From assembly GCF_003967515.1 (NCBI RefSeq), contig NZ_BIFQ01000001.1, positions 3,968,001 through 4,032,000 on the forward strand: a stretch of DNA of 64,000 nucleotides, given 5' to 3'. Shown here piece by piece: positions 43,110 through 52,780 of this stretch (positions are counted from its first letter, which is position 1; every line of letters starts with the position of its first letter). The notes beneath the pieces are model-generated. The model made no database searches. It was not told where the DNA came from and worked only from the letters and a program-made list of their open reading frames with translations. The position numbers and the translations under genes were made by a program. This DNA comes from Dictyobacter aurantiacus. GTDB lineage: Bacteria > Chloroflexota > Ktedonobacteria > Ktedonobacterales > Ktedonobacteraceae.

Positions 43110-44081
43110 TTACCAAGCGTAAGCTTCGGGGGCCTGTCCGCCGGGGCCAGGGAAGATCTCGTCGAGCTGTTTCAGGGTTTCTTCGCTCAGATGGAGGTCC
43201 AGGACACGCATGGTACCATCCAGTTGTTCGATGGTGCGGGGTCCGATGATGGGAGCCGTAACCACTGGATTGGTATGCAGCCAGGCCAAGGCGACATGGG
43301 CCGGTTCCGCGTCCAACTGGGCGCAGAGCTTCTCATATGCCTCAAGCTTAGAACGATTATTTTCGACGTTCTTTTGCATATTAGCGTCGCTGCGGCGGCC
43401 TTCGCTCGCTTTCTGCAGCGCACCTCCCAGCAGTCCACCAGAGAGCGGGCTCCAGGGGATCAAACCCAGGCCGTACTCTTTACAGACCGGGATGACTTCG
43501 AGCTCGATCATACGGGCGTTCAGATTGTAGAGACTCTGCTCCGAGACCAGTCCCATAAAGTGGCGGTTCTTCGCGATCTCATTGGCCTGGACGATGTTCC
43601 ATCCGGCAAAGTTACTGCTGCCGACATAGACGACCTTCCCTTCTCGTACCAGCTGTTCCATAGCCTGCCAGATCTCTTCCCAGGGGGTCTGACGATCGAT
43701 GTGGTGCATCTGGTAGAGATCGATGTGATCGGTCTGCAGGCGGCGCAGACTGGCCTCGCAGGCCTGGCGAATGTGGCGCGCCGATAGCCTGGAATTGTTG
43801 GGCCACTCGCCCATGTCTCCGTATACCTTGGTGGCCAGCACAACTTTATCACGGCGACTACCACCCTGGGCGAACCAGCGGCCCAGAATCTGTTCGGTTA
43901 CACCCTCGCCCCGCTGCCGACCATAGACGTTGGCTGTATCAAAGAAATTGATGCCATGCTCAAGTGCGCGATCCATAATCTTAAAGCTATCGGCTTCGCT
44001 GGTCTGGGGACCAAAGTTCATTGTGCCCAGACAGAAGCGGCTCACTTTCAGTCCTGTGCGACCAAGATGGGTATATTCCAT
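43110..44081 (-). CDS. Aldo/keto reductase
   Basis: A 323-residue NADPH-dependent oxidoreductase. It begins MEYTHLGRTGLKVSRFCLGT and carries the catalytic tetrad: Asp in FFDTANVYG, the tyrosine in the same segment, lysine in VLATKVYG and histidine in YQMHHID. The NADP-binding C-terminal part includes the PIIGPRT motif. The start at 44081 is preferred to 44093 because GAGG lies 6 bases before it. Substrate is unknown. A long hairpin follows the stop directly. Confidence 0.93.
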   Translation of the reverse strand: MEYTHLGRTGLKVSRFCLGTMNFGPQTSEADSFKIMDRALEHGINFFDTANVYGRQRGEGVTEQILGRWFAQGGSRRDKVVLATKVYGDMGEWPNNSRLSARHIRQACEASLRRLQTDHIDLYQMHHIDRQTPWEEIWQAMEQLVREGKVVYVGSSNFAGWNIVQANEIAKNRHFMGLVSEQSLYNLNARMIELEVIPVCKEYGLGLIPWSPLSGGLLGGALQKASEGRRSDANMQKNVENNRSKLEAYEKLCAQLDAEPAHVALAWLHTNPVVTAPIIGPRTIEQLDGTMRVLDLHLSEETLKQLDEIFPGPGGQAPEAYAW

Positions 44082-44249
44082 TGAAAACCTCATTCCTTAC
44101 AAATAGACTATCGTGGACCTGGTGAAGATCATTCAGCCCGATTGCCATTTCCACTTTTTGTGATAACGAATGTATTACGATTGATATTCCCAAAAAAGAT
44201 AACGTTTTCTTCAAAAATGCGGATAATTTGGCGCAAGCTGTGCAGCATC

Positions 44250-44294
44250 AAAAGGCCCGGGAAGCGGTTTTATCCGCCGTCCCGGGCCTTTTTT
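44250..44294 (-). terminator. Terminator of the TetR-CYP102 operon
   Basis: AAAGGCCCGGG (44251-44261) pairs with CCCGGGCCTTT (44281-44291), with an inner GCGG/CCGC stem. T-runs lie on both sides, so it can act in both directions. It begins 24 bp after the P450 stop. Confidence 0.88.
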
Positions 44295-44317
44295 AATCGA
44301 TTGGATTTTGGTGGTGA

Positions 44318-47300
44318 TTACGCGGGCCAGACATCGACGAGATAGTGGCCGTTGCTGGTCTGTGCGTCGAGCCAGTGCTCGGCGACCTCGGTCGAGCTAC
44401 CAGTTTTTTCCTGGTAGAGGGCCACGAAGGCCCGGCGTACATCGGGCGCCATGTTGCCGGCATCGCCACAGATGTAGATGATCGCACCCTGCTGGATCAG
44501 CTCCCAGACACGATCTTTGTGTTTGAGGATCTGGTCCTGGACGTACATCTTGTCGTGTCCTTCCCAACGTGAGAAGGCGCTGATCAACTCGGTGACGCCC
44601 CGTTCCTGCATGGCTTTGAACTCGTCGGCGTACAGGAAGTCGTGCTCAGGATGGCGGCAGCCAAAGAAGAGCAGCGATGCACCAACGTTTTCGCCGCGCG
44701 CTTTGAGCGCGTCCCGCTCCTGCAAGAAGCCACGGAACGGAGCCACACCGGTGCCAGGCCCTACCATAATCAAAGGCACGGTTGGATCTTCTGGCAGCAT
44801 AAAGGTTGAGCGCGTATCCTGGATGAAGGCGTTGATCTGATCGCCCTCGTGCTGGCGGCTCAGGTAGTTAGAGCAGACACCCTGGTACTGGCCGTGACCC
44901 GAGCGGGCCGGGGCATCGACTACCGCCACCGTAATGCTGCAGCGCCGCTCGTCCTGCGCTGGTGAGGACGAGATCGAATAGTAGCGCGGACGCATCATCG
45001 AGAGCAGTTCCAGGTAGGCGTTGAACGGCAGTTCACAGGCCGGGAACTCTTCCAGCAGATCGATGATCGATTTGCGCTTTGCCAGTACCTCGCTCTTGTA
45101 CAGGGCGACACTGGCCTCGTCCTCGCCGGAGAGGGCTAGCAGCTTCTTTTTATCCGGTGGACACTGCGTGAAGTCGACCATGGCTTTGATCTGCTTGCGC
45201 GTTGCCACATCCTGTAGCTCGACATAGTCGCGCAGCAGGCTATAGACCGAGACCGGCATCTCAACTGGCAGGTTCGATTTGCGGTTATCGCTCTTGCGTA
45301 GCAGGATATGCGTATCCATGGCGAAGTTGAAGTGGCGCATGACGCGCTCGACCGCAGCATCGCTGTTGCGTGGGATGATTCCCAGGTGGAAGCCGGTGCG
45401 ATAGCTAACGCCTTCGGGTAGCGCGAACTCGATGTGGCGGGCCGAGCGACCAGCCTCAGGGCTGTACATCTCCCGGTTGACCATGACTGTAGCGGGACGA
45501 GCCCCGAAGGTCTCGATCAGTGGATGCGAGCGCATGCCGTTGATCACCTCGACCTCGTAGGCCGAGCCGACCGTGTTGACCTCTTCTGGCAGCTTCGCTT
45601 CGATGCCAAACTGTTCGAACAGGGACTGCCACAGCGGCTGATACCAGGACTCGAATTGACCATCGAAGTCCTCGCGGGCATCACCCTCGCCGCGCGCGTA
45701 GATGCGTTCAGCTCCAAACTTCTCCAGATTGGCGTCGATCAGGCGGGGAATAGCCTGGAAGGTGGCGGCCCAGTCGCGGTTGCCGCAGCCAAAGACCATA
45801 TATTTCACGCCCTTCAGGCTCTCCGGCGCCAGGTCTCCGGAGCGCAGCCAGTTGCAAAACTTCTCCGCGTTATCTGGCGGCGTGCCGTTGTAGGAGGAGG
45901 TGATCACCACCACCGCGCCCTCGGTTGGCAGCTTGTTCGTATATTCATCCAGATCGGCGATGGTCGTCTTAAAGCCATAGGCATTGGCATCCTCTACCAT
46001 GCGATTGGCGATATCCTCGGCCGTTCCCATGTTGGAACCGAAGAGAACCAGTAGCGGGGTATCATGTCTGGGTATCTCGGGTTTCGGGACGGTCCGGGTA
46101 GCGGCCTTTTTAGCCTGAACGCTCTCCTCGGCTTGAGGACGTACAACAATCGTGCGCTCGGCATCGGTACGCTTGCGCACCTTAATCTTGAAGTCGTCTG
46201 GCTTGATCGTCAGCGTCTCTTTGATCTTGAACTGGTAGTTGGTATGGTCGATAAAGTGGTAGCGCTGCAGCAGCATGCCCAGGACCAACGTGGCCTCCTG
46301 CATGGCGAACTGGCGGCCGATACAGGCGCGCTGCCCATTGCCAAACGGCTTGTAAGCGTCAGCCGGACGACTCTGCTCCGCCTCCGGTGAGAAGTGCTCG
46401 GGATCAAACGCATCGGGATTATCGCCCCAGATGGCGCGATCGCGGTGCAGCATCGGGATCAGAACGGCGATATCTTCGTCCTTCGTCACTTTATATTTGC
46501 CGCCGATAATCTCTTCACCGTTTAATGGATAGACCGCGAAGGCGGGCGCCGTCGGCCACAGGCGCAGCGTCTCCTGCAGGATCTGTGTTACATAGCGCAA
46601 CTGATTCACCTGGTTAAAGGTGGGCCGGGCAGTCAGATCGTTGCCCAGCACGCGATCAACCTCTTCATAGGCTCTGGCCAGCACCTCTGGATGGTGCAGC
46701 AGCTCGTAGAGTGCGAAGGAGAGCAGACCGCTGGTCGTTTCGTGCCCCGCGATCAGGAAGGTAATGATCTGGTAGCGGATATTGAGGTCGTCCAACTGCT
46801 CGCCCGACTGTTTATCGGTTCCCGTGAGCATGTAGCTCAGCAGATCTTTTTTCTGCGAGACATCCTCGCCACCCTCGCGGCGCTCCTTGATGATGCGGTC
46901 CACCACGCTATTGAGGAACTCGGTATCAGTCTGGAACTGGCGGTTCTTATGGATGAGCAGCTTGTCCTCAAATGGCAGACGACCACCGCGCTCCATAGCT
47001 TCCTGCAGGGCACGCACCATGCTATTGACAAAGGGATGCATGTCCTCGCGATAGAACGAGTTAAAGCGATAGTCGAAGCCGCACAGACCGATGGTATCCA
47101 GCGTCAGACGCGTCATATCACCCGGCACATCAATCTCATCGTCCGAGTTCAGGCGGTCCCACTTGCCCACTAGCTGTTCAGCGATATCGACCATCATGGG
47201 CAGGTAGCCCTGCATGGCGCGCATGCTGAAGTTGGGCATCAGGATGTTGTGCGCCTTGTGCCAGTTGTTTTCCTGTGTCCAGGAGGTAAAGAGGCCATCG

Positions 47301-47569
47301 CCAGCGAACGAGCGCACGTTCTGCAGGGGTGCCCATACCTTCTTATCAAAGCGTGTCTCATCCGCGAGCTCTTTGACCAGCTCATAGCCGGAGACAATGA
47401 TCAGGGAACGTCCGGGCATATTGAGTTGATAGATGGGGCCATACTCGCGGGCCAGCTTCATCATATCCTGGACGCGGCGCCCCGACTGCAGATCGAACAG
47501 ATTCCCAAGGAATAATTTTTCTTTTGGATGCGGTATAGTATTTGTTTCAAGTACTTTATGCGTGGTCAT
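44318..47569 (-). CDS. Self-sufficient cytochrome P450 / NADPH-P450 reductase fusion (CYP102, P450-BM3 type)
   Basis: A 1083-residue soluble fatty-acid hydroxylase with all redox domains in one chain. The P450 domain (1-470) has GDGLFTSWTQENNWHKAH, I-helix AGHETTSG and haem ligand in FGNGQRACIGRQ. The FMN domain begins at LVLFGSNMGTAEDIANR; the FAD/NADPH part shows RPRYYSISSSP, GPGTGVAPFRGF and ends DVWPA. Homology to BM3 is close along the whole length, including the phenylalanine over the haem in GLFTSW. The start at 47569 follows GGAGG. It lies 130 bp downstream of a TetR gene on the same strand, as in the Bacillus FatR-CYP102 operon. Confidence 0.96.
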   Translation of the reverse strand: MTTHKVLETNTIPHPKEKLFLGNLFDLQSGRRVQDMMKLAREYGPIYQLNMPGRSLIIVSGYELVKELADETRFDKKVWAPLQNVRSFAGDGLFTSWTQENNWHKAHNILMPNFSMRAMQGYLPMMVDIAEQLVGKWDRLNSDDEIDVPGDMTRLTLDTIGLCGFDYRFNSFYREDMHPFVNSMVRALQEAMERGGRLPFEDKLLIHKNRQFQTDTEFLNSVVDRIIKERREGGEDVSQKKDLLSYMLTGTDKQSGEQLDDLNIRYQIITFLIAGHETTSGLLSFALYELLHHPEVLARAYEEVDRVLGNDLTARPTFNQVNQLRYVTQILQETLRLWPTAPAFAVYPLNGEEIIGGKYKVTKDEDIAVLIPMLHRDRAIWGDNPDAFDPEHFSPEAEQSRPADAYKPFGNGQRACIGRQFAMQEATLVLGMLLQRYHFIDHTNYQFKIKETLTIKPDDFKIKVRKRTDAERTIVVRPQAEESVQAKKAATRTVPKPEIPRHDTPLLVLFGSNMGTAEDIANRMVEDANAYGFKTTIADLDEYTNKLPTEGAVVVITSSYNGTPPDNAEKFCNWLRSGDLAPESLKGVKYMVFGCGNRDWAATFQAIPRLIDANLEKFGAERIYARGEGDAREDFDGQFESWYQPLWQSLFEQFGIEAKLPEEVNTVGSAYEVEVINGMRSHPLIETFGARPATVMVNREMYSPEAGRSARHIEFALPEGVSYRTGFHLGIIPRNSDAAVERVMRHFNFAMDTHILLRKSDNRKSNLPVEMPVSVYSLLRDYVELQDVATRKQIKAMVDFTQCPPDKKKLLALSGEDEASVALYKSEVLAKRKSIIDLLEEFPACELPFNAYLELLSMMRPRYYSISSSPAQDERRCSITVAVVDAPARSGHGQYQGVCSNYLSRQHEGDQINAFIQDTRSTFMLPEDPTVPLIMVGPGTGVAPFRGFLQERDALKARGENVGASLLFFGCRHPEHDFLYADEFKAMQERGVTELISAFSRWEGHDKMYVQDQILKHKDRVWELIQQGAIIYICGDAGNMAPDVRRAFVALYQEKTGSSTEVAEHWLDAQTSNGHYLVDVWPA

Positions 47570-47698
47570 GCGAAAGAAACCCTCCGCCTTTTGTAAAAAA
47601 AGGACTTTATTATAATCGACGTGATCTTCAGGCAGCGCAACGCCTGCTGGAGAGGGCCAGATATGCTCATTCAGATCGGCTCTCAACTCTCCAACTGG

Positions 47699-48343
47699 CT
47701 ATGGTGCTGTATCGGGTGGCAGGAGATGCTCATTGAAGAGAGCGGCTGGCAGGCCATGGGCGAGCAGATGTAAAACGCTTTCCGCCATCTCATCAGGTCC
47801 TGGATCATCCTGTTCAAACCACCAGATAATACCCTGGGCGATCACCCCTGTTACCAGGCGGGCCAGCAGGAAAACATCATATCCCTGCAGTTGACCCGTT
47901 TCTGTCACGCGCTCAAACGCCCGTGTCAGGCCCTGCGCGATCGTATCCTCCACGCGAATGGTGCGTGAGACCTGCGCGCCACTGGTCAGGGCGATGCTAA
48001 AAAGGTCGCGTTCGGCATAGGCGTGCCGGAAGATAGAGCGCACAATAACCGGAAGCGTCGCCGCTTCAGAGCTGCGCACCTCGCTGATAACCTGCTCTTC
48101 CAGGATCTGAAGGACTTCGTCGATCAGGGTATTGAATATTTCATCTTTATCTCTGAAATGGAGATAAAAAGTGCCAACGCCGACATCGGCGGCCTCGGTA
48201 ATATCGAGGATACTGGTGTCGTGGAACCCTTTTTTGGCGAAGACGCGCCGTGCGGCTGCTAGCAGCTCGGCACGGGTCCTTGCTCTTCTTTTTGCGCCTC
48301 GATGTTGCCGGGCGTTGGAATCACCTTTTGAACTGTAATTCAT
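47699..48343 (-). CDS. TetR family regulator of the CYP102 gene (FatR/Bm3R1-like)
   Basis: A 214-residue repressor. The helix-turn-helix (RTRAELLAAARRVFAKKGF and ADVGVGTFYLHF) lies at about residues 20-70, followed by an all-helical ligand domain. ATG 48343 is chosen because a consensus TTGACA-17-TATAAT promoter ends only 6 bases before it and no ribosome site is present, implying a leaderless message. An earlier ATG at 48373 lies between the promoter boxes. The -10 box is inside a perfect 20-bp palindrome. By analogy with FatR and Bm3R1, fatty acids would release it and induce the P450. Confidence 0.88.
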   Translation of the reverse strand: MNYSSKGDSNARQHRGAKRRARTRAELLAAARRVFAKKGFHDTSILDITEAADVGVGTFYLHFRDKDEIFNTLIDEVLQILEEQVISEVRSSEAATLPVIVRSIFRHAYAERDLFSIALTSGAQVSRTIRVEDTIAQGLTRAFERVTETGQLQGYDVFLLARLVTGVIAQGIIWWFEQDDPGPDEMAESVLHLLAHGLPAALFNEHLLPPDTAP

Positions 48344-48378
48344 AACTGAATTATAATTCAGTTTACTTTGCATGTCAA
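48344..48378 (-). promoter_or_regulatory. Consensus promoter with embedded 20-bp operator
   Basis: On the minus strand TTGACA (48378-48373), a 17-bp spacer and TATAAT (48355-48350) match the sigma70 consensus exactly. AACTGAATTATAATTCAGTT (48344-48363) is a perfect palindrome covering the -10 box and reaching the start codon at 48343. Confidence 0.88.
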
Positions 48379-48388
48379 GGGTTGTAGA

Positions 48389-48449
48389 CAGTAAAAAAGG
48401 ATGTGGCGGAACGCGCTCAGAGCGCGTTCCGCCACATCCTTTTTTACTG
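48389..48449. repeat. Long perfect inverted repeat (29-bp arms)
   Basis: Arms 48389-48417 and 48421-48449 with a CAG loop. It begins 11 bp after the esterase stop; one arm carries a run of six T, so it could terminate transcription in either direction. Confidence 0.93.
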
Positions 48450-48460
48450 GCAGGTGCTAT

Positions 48461-49978
48461 TCAGGGTTTGTGTATGGCCTGTGGGGCGTTATGGATGGGA
48501 CCCCAGTTGACCCATTCCAGTCCTTCATAGAGCTCATCGCCCCAGACCTTCCAGGAGTGGCCGCCGGGCTCCCTTACAAATGTATACTTGATGCCCAGCT
48601 TCTTGAGTGTCGCGGCAAACTTGAGGGCTCCGGGATAGTAGAGTTTATCTTCGGTCGCATCGCCCAGGAATATCTGTAGCGTCTTCGCCTGAGGGGTTCG
48701 CACAATTTGAATGATGGGGCTGTTGTACTGGCGATAGGTGATACTATGGCCCCAGATCGGTCCTGTGGCATTGTAATAGCCGCCTAGAGCGATGACCGAA
48801 TGGAAGACATCGGGATGGTGGATCGCGATATTCATGGCTCCAAAGCCGCCCATTGAGAGACCGCCAATGGCGCGGTGTGCCGCGTCTGGAATGGTGCGGT
48901 AGTGCTGGTCAACGTATTTGACCAGTTCCTTGGACACAAAGTCTTCAAGTGGTTGCTTATTGTTGCCACTGTTGCCCCACTCGCTGGTCGTTCCTGGGGC
49001 GCCATTGCCATCTGGCATAACCATGATTAGTTCTGGAATCTTTTTCGTATCGATCAACGCATCGGCCGACTCGGCTGCTCGGCCCGCAAGCACCCAATCC
49101 GTCACTTTTCCTGGCGATCCATGCAAGAGGTACGCCGTGGGATAACGTTTATTTTTCCCCGCGGGGGTGTTGTAGGTTGGAGGAAGATAGATCTCAAAGA
49201 GCCGGCGAGTCTTCATCAAGATGCTCTGCATCTCGACCACTTTGGTCGTGCCAAACGATGGCACATTGGCGGCGATGGAGTTCAGTTTGGGAGCACCATG
49301 AATATCCGCTTCCGGCGAGATGATGAACAGGTTGCCCGACTGGCTGGCCAGGAAAAAGAGTCCCAGCATGACGATGATCGCTACCCAGCGTTCGAGGTGC
49401 CATTGATACAGACGCGCCTGGAGATGCATCGCGGCAGTATCACGGGCGGCGATATCCCGCAGGGTAAAGCGTTGCCAGAGCGCGCGAATCACCTGATATG
49501 GTTGATAGAGCAATATCTCATAGAGAGCCGAGCCAACCGCGGCACCAATAAGCGCGCTCAGAATGGCCAGAGCCACCATAATGAAACAGGTATTATAGAG
49601 AACATTGGTCTGTAATGGTTCAATATGCCCGCCCGCATCGGTGACGGGGACAAGCTCAGTCTGTATAAATGCAACCAGATAACCCAGGACAAAAACGATG
49701 CTCGCTCCTACCATACCACCAGATTTTCGATGTGTGAACAGTGCTCCGGTCAGAGCAGAGCCCGCGGTGAGCATAAGGGCGGTGATGAGCTGTGAGCGCA
49801 TCGAATCCAGGCCAGTCGAGGTGATCGCTGCTGAAAGCCCATCGAATACACCGTGCCCGAAGAGAAAAATCCCACTTATCAATGAAAGAAGGAAAGAGAC
49901 AAAGAACCAGAGGATCGGTATGTACCGCCTGGTTCTGTTGTAATTGAACATAGAGGGTTGTTTCTGTTTCATTGCCAT
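48461..49978 (-). CDS. Esterase family alpha/beta hydrolase with N-terminal membrane domain
   Basis: A 505-residue protein. The first 215 residues hold about five hydrophobic helices. The rest is an esterase-D/antigen-85-like hydrolase exposed outside, with YPTAYLLHGSPG, the nucleophile serine in IGGLSMGGFGAM and the catalytic histidine in PGGHSWKVW. The catalytic domain may act on cell-surface or external esters; no substrate can be named. Start at 49978 or the methionine two codons later. It is downstream of no obvious partner gene and ends at a long palindrome next to the TetR promoter. Confidence 0.85.
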   Translation of the reverse strand: MAMKQKQPSMFNYNRTRRYIPILWFFVSFLLSLISGIFLFGHGVFDGLSAAITSTGLDSMRSQLITALMLTAGSALTGALFTHRKSGGMVGASIVFVLGYLVAFIQTELVPVTDAGGHIEPLQTNVLYNTCFIMVALAILSALIGAAVGSALYEILLYQPYQVIRALWQRFTLRDIAARDTAAMHLQARLYQWHLERWVAIIVMLGLFFLASQSGNLFIISPEADIHGAPKLNSIAANVPSFGTTKVVEMQSILMKTRRLFEIYLPPTYNTPAGKNKRYPTAYLLHGSPGKVTDWVLAGRAAESADALIDTKKIPELIMVMPDGNGAPGTTSEWGNSGNNKQPLEDFVSKELVKYVDQHYRTIPDAAHRAIGGLSMGGFGAMNIAIHHPDVFHSVIALGGYYNATGPIWGHSITYRQYNSPIIQIVRTPQAKTLQIFLGDATEDKLYYPGALKFAATLKKLGIKYTFVREPGGHSWKVWGDELYEGLEWVNWGPIHNAPQAIHKP

Positions 49979-50515
49979 TTAGTTTTCTATAAAAGCTCCT
50001 GCTTGGGGAGCTTTGAGCGTTTTTTACCCTCGGCTACGTGATGTAATCTACTTGTCCGAGTGAAGAATTTGTGCCATTGTAATCTTCCATCGTATTATAC
50101 GTTACTACCCTCCAAAAAATCGCGATCGCATATCAAAAAGGGAAAAATGTCTATCTGGTCCGGCTCTGTAGTATATACGCTCAATTGAAACGCTTGTTGC
50201 GATTATGTGACGATACCGATGTCGCGCTGATTTCGCCTGGATGGTGTGGACCAGCAGCCTGAAAGGAGCCAATCCCCAACCCATGCAGAATCATCTCCAG
50301 TGCCGCGATCAGAATGACTGGTTGCGCCTTTACCTTGCTGGGAAGCGTGTTGTAATTGTAGAGTATGCGTAAGGAAGGACGCCCGGGGTAAGTCGATCGT
50401 GATATGAAGAGGGAGTAGCGCGGACAGGCATATTATACTGAAGAAATATGTTCTATATTATGTAGTAGAAAAGTATCTAGAGAAAAATTATCTAGTAGGA
50501 AGGTTGTGGATTTCT
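49979..50515. other. Gene-free region between divergent hydrolase genes
   Basis: About 540 bp without a convincing gene, tRNA or strong hairpin. It must hold the promoters of the two flanking genes. AT-rich stretches around 50430-50490 (TATATTATGTAG) may be part of the rightward promoter. Confidence 0.5.
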
Positions 50516-51529
50516 ATGTTCAAGTTATCGAACGTACGACGTCCCCGCTTTTCATTGAAGAGCTTTTTGTGGGGTAGTTTGGGAGGTAGCGCGGGGGTGC
50601 TGGCGGTTATTCTTGGGGTGGGCATTTATATCGTTGAGACGTTGACGCGCCCCAAGCGCCTGGCAACATTTGCACTGTATACATTTAGTCCTTTTGAGCT
50701 TGGTATGCCGGCTGAGGATGTAACGTTTCCCTCTCTGCATGACGATCACAAGGTGAATGGCTGGTATGTGCCTTATCCAGATGCGACCACCACGATTATC
50801 GTTTCACCGGGTTATCGAGGAAGCCGTTCGGATGTGCTGGGATTGTGCGCGTTACTATGGAAGGCAGGCCATAATGTGCTGGTATTTGAATACTATGGAC
50901 ATGGAACCGTGGTAGGGATGCCCGTGACGCTTGGATATCGCGAGATCAATGATTTTCTGGGGGCGGTTGCGTATGCCAGAGAGCGTGCTCCTCATGCGCG
51001 CCTTGGCGCGGTCGGTTATTCTATGGGTGCGGCGGTCTCTATTATGGGTACGGCCCGCTCTCCTGAGATCGAGGCCCTGGTGGCTGATAGCGCGTTCGCG
51101 ACCCATCGTCGGGTGGTCGAGTTCGCGGTGCGCCGTACCTTGCATCTGCCCTTCATCATTTTTGATTGGGTGACGGACCTCATGCTCTGGCTACGGGCTG
51201 GCTATCATTTTAACCAGGTTGAGCCGTTGCGCGATATCGGGCGTATCGCACCCCGGCCGGTGATGATCATTCATGGCATGAAAGATAGCGTCGTCGATCC
51301 CCATGATGCTCCCTTGCTATACCAGGCCGCCAACGAGCCGAAGGAGCTCTGGCTGGTGCAGGATGTTGAGCACTGTGGAGCTTACTTTGCCGACCGGGCG
51401 GAGTACATGCGCAGGGTCACAGAGTTTTTTGATCTCTACCTGAAGCAGCAGCCCGTCAGGGAAGAGATCGTGAGCGAACCCGCGACCGAACCCACCAACG
51501 GGCCGCATCCTTTATCCGAGGCGAGCTAG
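50516..51529 (+). CDS. Alpha/beta hydrolase with N-terminal membrane anchor
   Basis: A 337-residue protein with a hydrophobic helix near residue 20-42 (VLAVILGVGIYIVETL) and a hydrolase domain. The nucleophile elbow is VGYSMGAAVS, the acid lies in HGMKDSVVDP and the histidine in VEHCGAY. The arrangement resembles the BAAT/YqkD-like serine hydrolases with an extracytoplasmic domain. ATG 50516 is favoured, with AGGAAGG 12 bases upstream; a TTG at 50504 touches that site. Convergent with the RNase Z gene, 6 bp apart. Confidence 0.85.
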   Translation: MFKLSNVRRPRFSLKSFLWGSLGGSAGVLAVILGVGIYIVETLTRPKRLATFALYTFSPFELGMPAEDVTFPSLHDDHKVNGWYVPYPDATTTIIVSPGYRGSRSDVLGLCALLWKAGHNVLVFEYYGHGTVVGMPVTLGYREINDFLGAVAYARERAPHARLGAVGYSMGAAVSIMGTARSPEIEALVADSAFATHRRVVEFAVRRTLHLPFIIFDWVTDLMLWLRAGYHFNQVEPLRDIGRIAPRPVMIIHGMKDSVVDPHDAPLLYQAANEPKELWLVQDVEHCGAYFADRAEYMRRVTEFFDLYLKQQPVREEIVSEPATEPTNGPHPLSEAS

Positions 51530-51535
51530 CCCTTA

Positions 51536-52459
51536 TCAGGCTTCCTGTTCATTGGAATAGTCCAGCGAAACCACCATTCCATCTTTGGCGGCACGTGTTT
51601 TGGCGAAGACAGCGCGTGCCGCTTTTTCCGCTTGCCGTGTATCGTGAATCTTAGGGCTGAAGTGAGTCAGGATAAGCTCATGGGCTCCAGCGGACAGAGC
51701 GAGACCGGCGCTCTCCTCAGCCAGCATATGCGCATTGCTCTTTGCCAGTGGCAGATCCTCTGGATCGTCGTACATGCTTTCGCAGATCAGCAGATCCACA
51801 TCTCGTGCCAACATCGCCAGTTGTTGTGTGGGACGAGTATCGGTGATATAGGCGAACGAGATGCCACGCCGGGGAGGTCCCAGAACCTGCGCTGGTTTGA
51901 TCGTCTGCCCCTGGTACTCCACCGTCTCTCCATGCTGCAGGCGCGACCAGAGCTGTACGGGGAGGCCGAGTTCCTGGGCCCGAGCCGCCTGGAATGCGGG
52001 ACGGCGCGGCAGCTCCGCCCGATACGCCAGACAGTGAATGCCATGATTGGCAGGCGCGCAGCTGGCCTGCAGTCCGCCCGGCAAGGCAAAATGCTCGTGG
52101 CCCTTGAGCTCGTGAATAATGACTGGATAGGGCATCTCCGGAGCGACGCGTCGCAGGCCGTCGGTTATATAGGTTGTGCCCGTGGGGCCATAGATGTGTA
52201 GCGGCTCTGTCCGTCCGGCGTGGGCGACCATAAACAGAATGCCTGGTAGGCCCGCTACATGATCGGCATGCATATGTGATAGGCAGATCGCCCCTAACTG
52301 GCGAAAACCCCAGCCCAGCGACTTCCAGGGAATCTGTGTCCCCTCACCGCAATCGAACAATGTCAGTGACGAATCGCAGCGTACCAGCGTACTGGAGAGC
52401 CAGCGTCCAGGTAGCGGCATCATACCACAGGTGCCTAATATACAGATATCAATCATCAT
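51536..52459 (-). CDS. rnz: Ribonuclease Z (tRNA 3' endonuclease)
   Basis: A 307-residue metallo-beta-lactamase-fold protein. The metal motif is LSHMHADHVAGLPG, preceded by FDCGEGTQ; further metal ligands lie in ITDTRPT and LTHFSPK, and the CAPANHG stretch holds the third histidine. The order and length fit tRNase Z, which removes 3' trailers from tRNA precursors. This fits the two tRNA-Asp genes of the window, which do not encode CCA. Start at 52459 follows GAAGGAT. Confidence 0.93.
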   Translation of the reverse strand: MMIDICILGTCGMMPLPGRWLSSTLVRCDSSLTLFDCGEGTQIPWKSLGWGFRQLGAICLSHMHADHVAGLPGILFMVAHAGRTEPLHIYGPTGTTYITDGLRRVAPEMPYPVIIHELKGHEHFALPGGLQASCAPANHGIHCLAYRAELPRRPAFQAARAQELGLPVQLWSRLQHGETVEYQGQTIKPAQVLGPPRRGISFAYITDTRPTQQLAMLARDVDLLICESMYDDPEDLPLAKSNAHMLAEESAGLALSAGAHELILTHFSPKIHDTRQAEKAARAVFAKTRAAKDGMVVSLDYSNEQEA

Positions 52460-52780
52460 TTATCCTTCATATTATGAATATGTATCATCCACCACCTGGA
52501 TATGATCAGACAGGAGCAATAATTGATAGACCCCGGTGGCGCGAACTGCGAGTGTACAAGCGGTTATCCCAATCGTTTTTTTATAGCATACCATGGATAA
52601 GTGGTCGACCAAAAGCAAGAGTCTAACGTGGAACTTGTAACATATGCAAGCGAGCATTACGCTGTTATTATTGTTTCATGTAGATTTTTTGACATTTTTA
52701 GCCTCTTCTGTTATCATGAGATGCGCGAATGCTGGTAGTAATTGTCCTTGAGTTTTAGCGAGAAAAACATGGAGGACTGC
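52460..52780. other. Gene-free spacer before the XRE regulator
   Basis: About 320 bp between divergent genes. It is AT-rich at 52650-52700, which fits promoter DNA. No ORF or RNA was recognised. Confidence 0.45.

Noticed and set aside
45434-46054. A 206-codon open frame antisense to the P450 fusion
   Set aside because: The P450 reductase domain on the other strand is unmistakable.
48344-48373. TetR start at the upstream ATG (48373)
   Set aside because: That codon lies at the -35 box of a perfect promoter, so transcripts from it would not include it.
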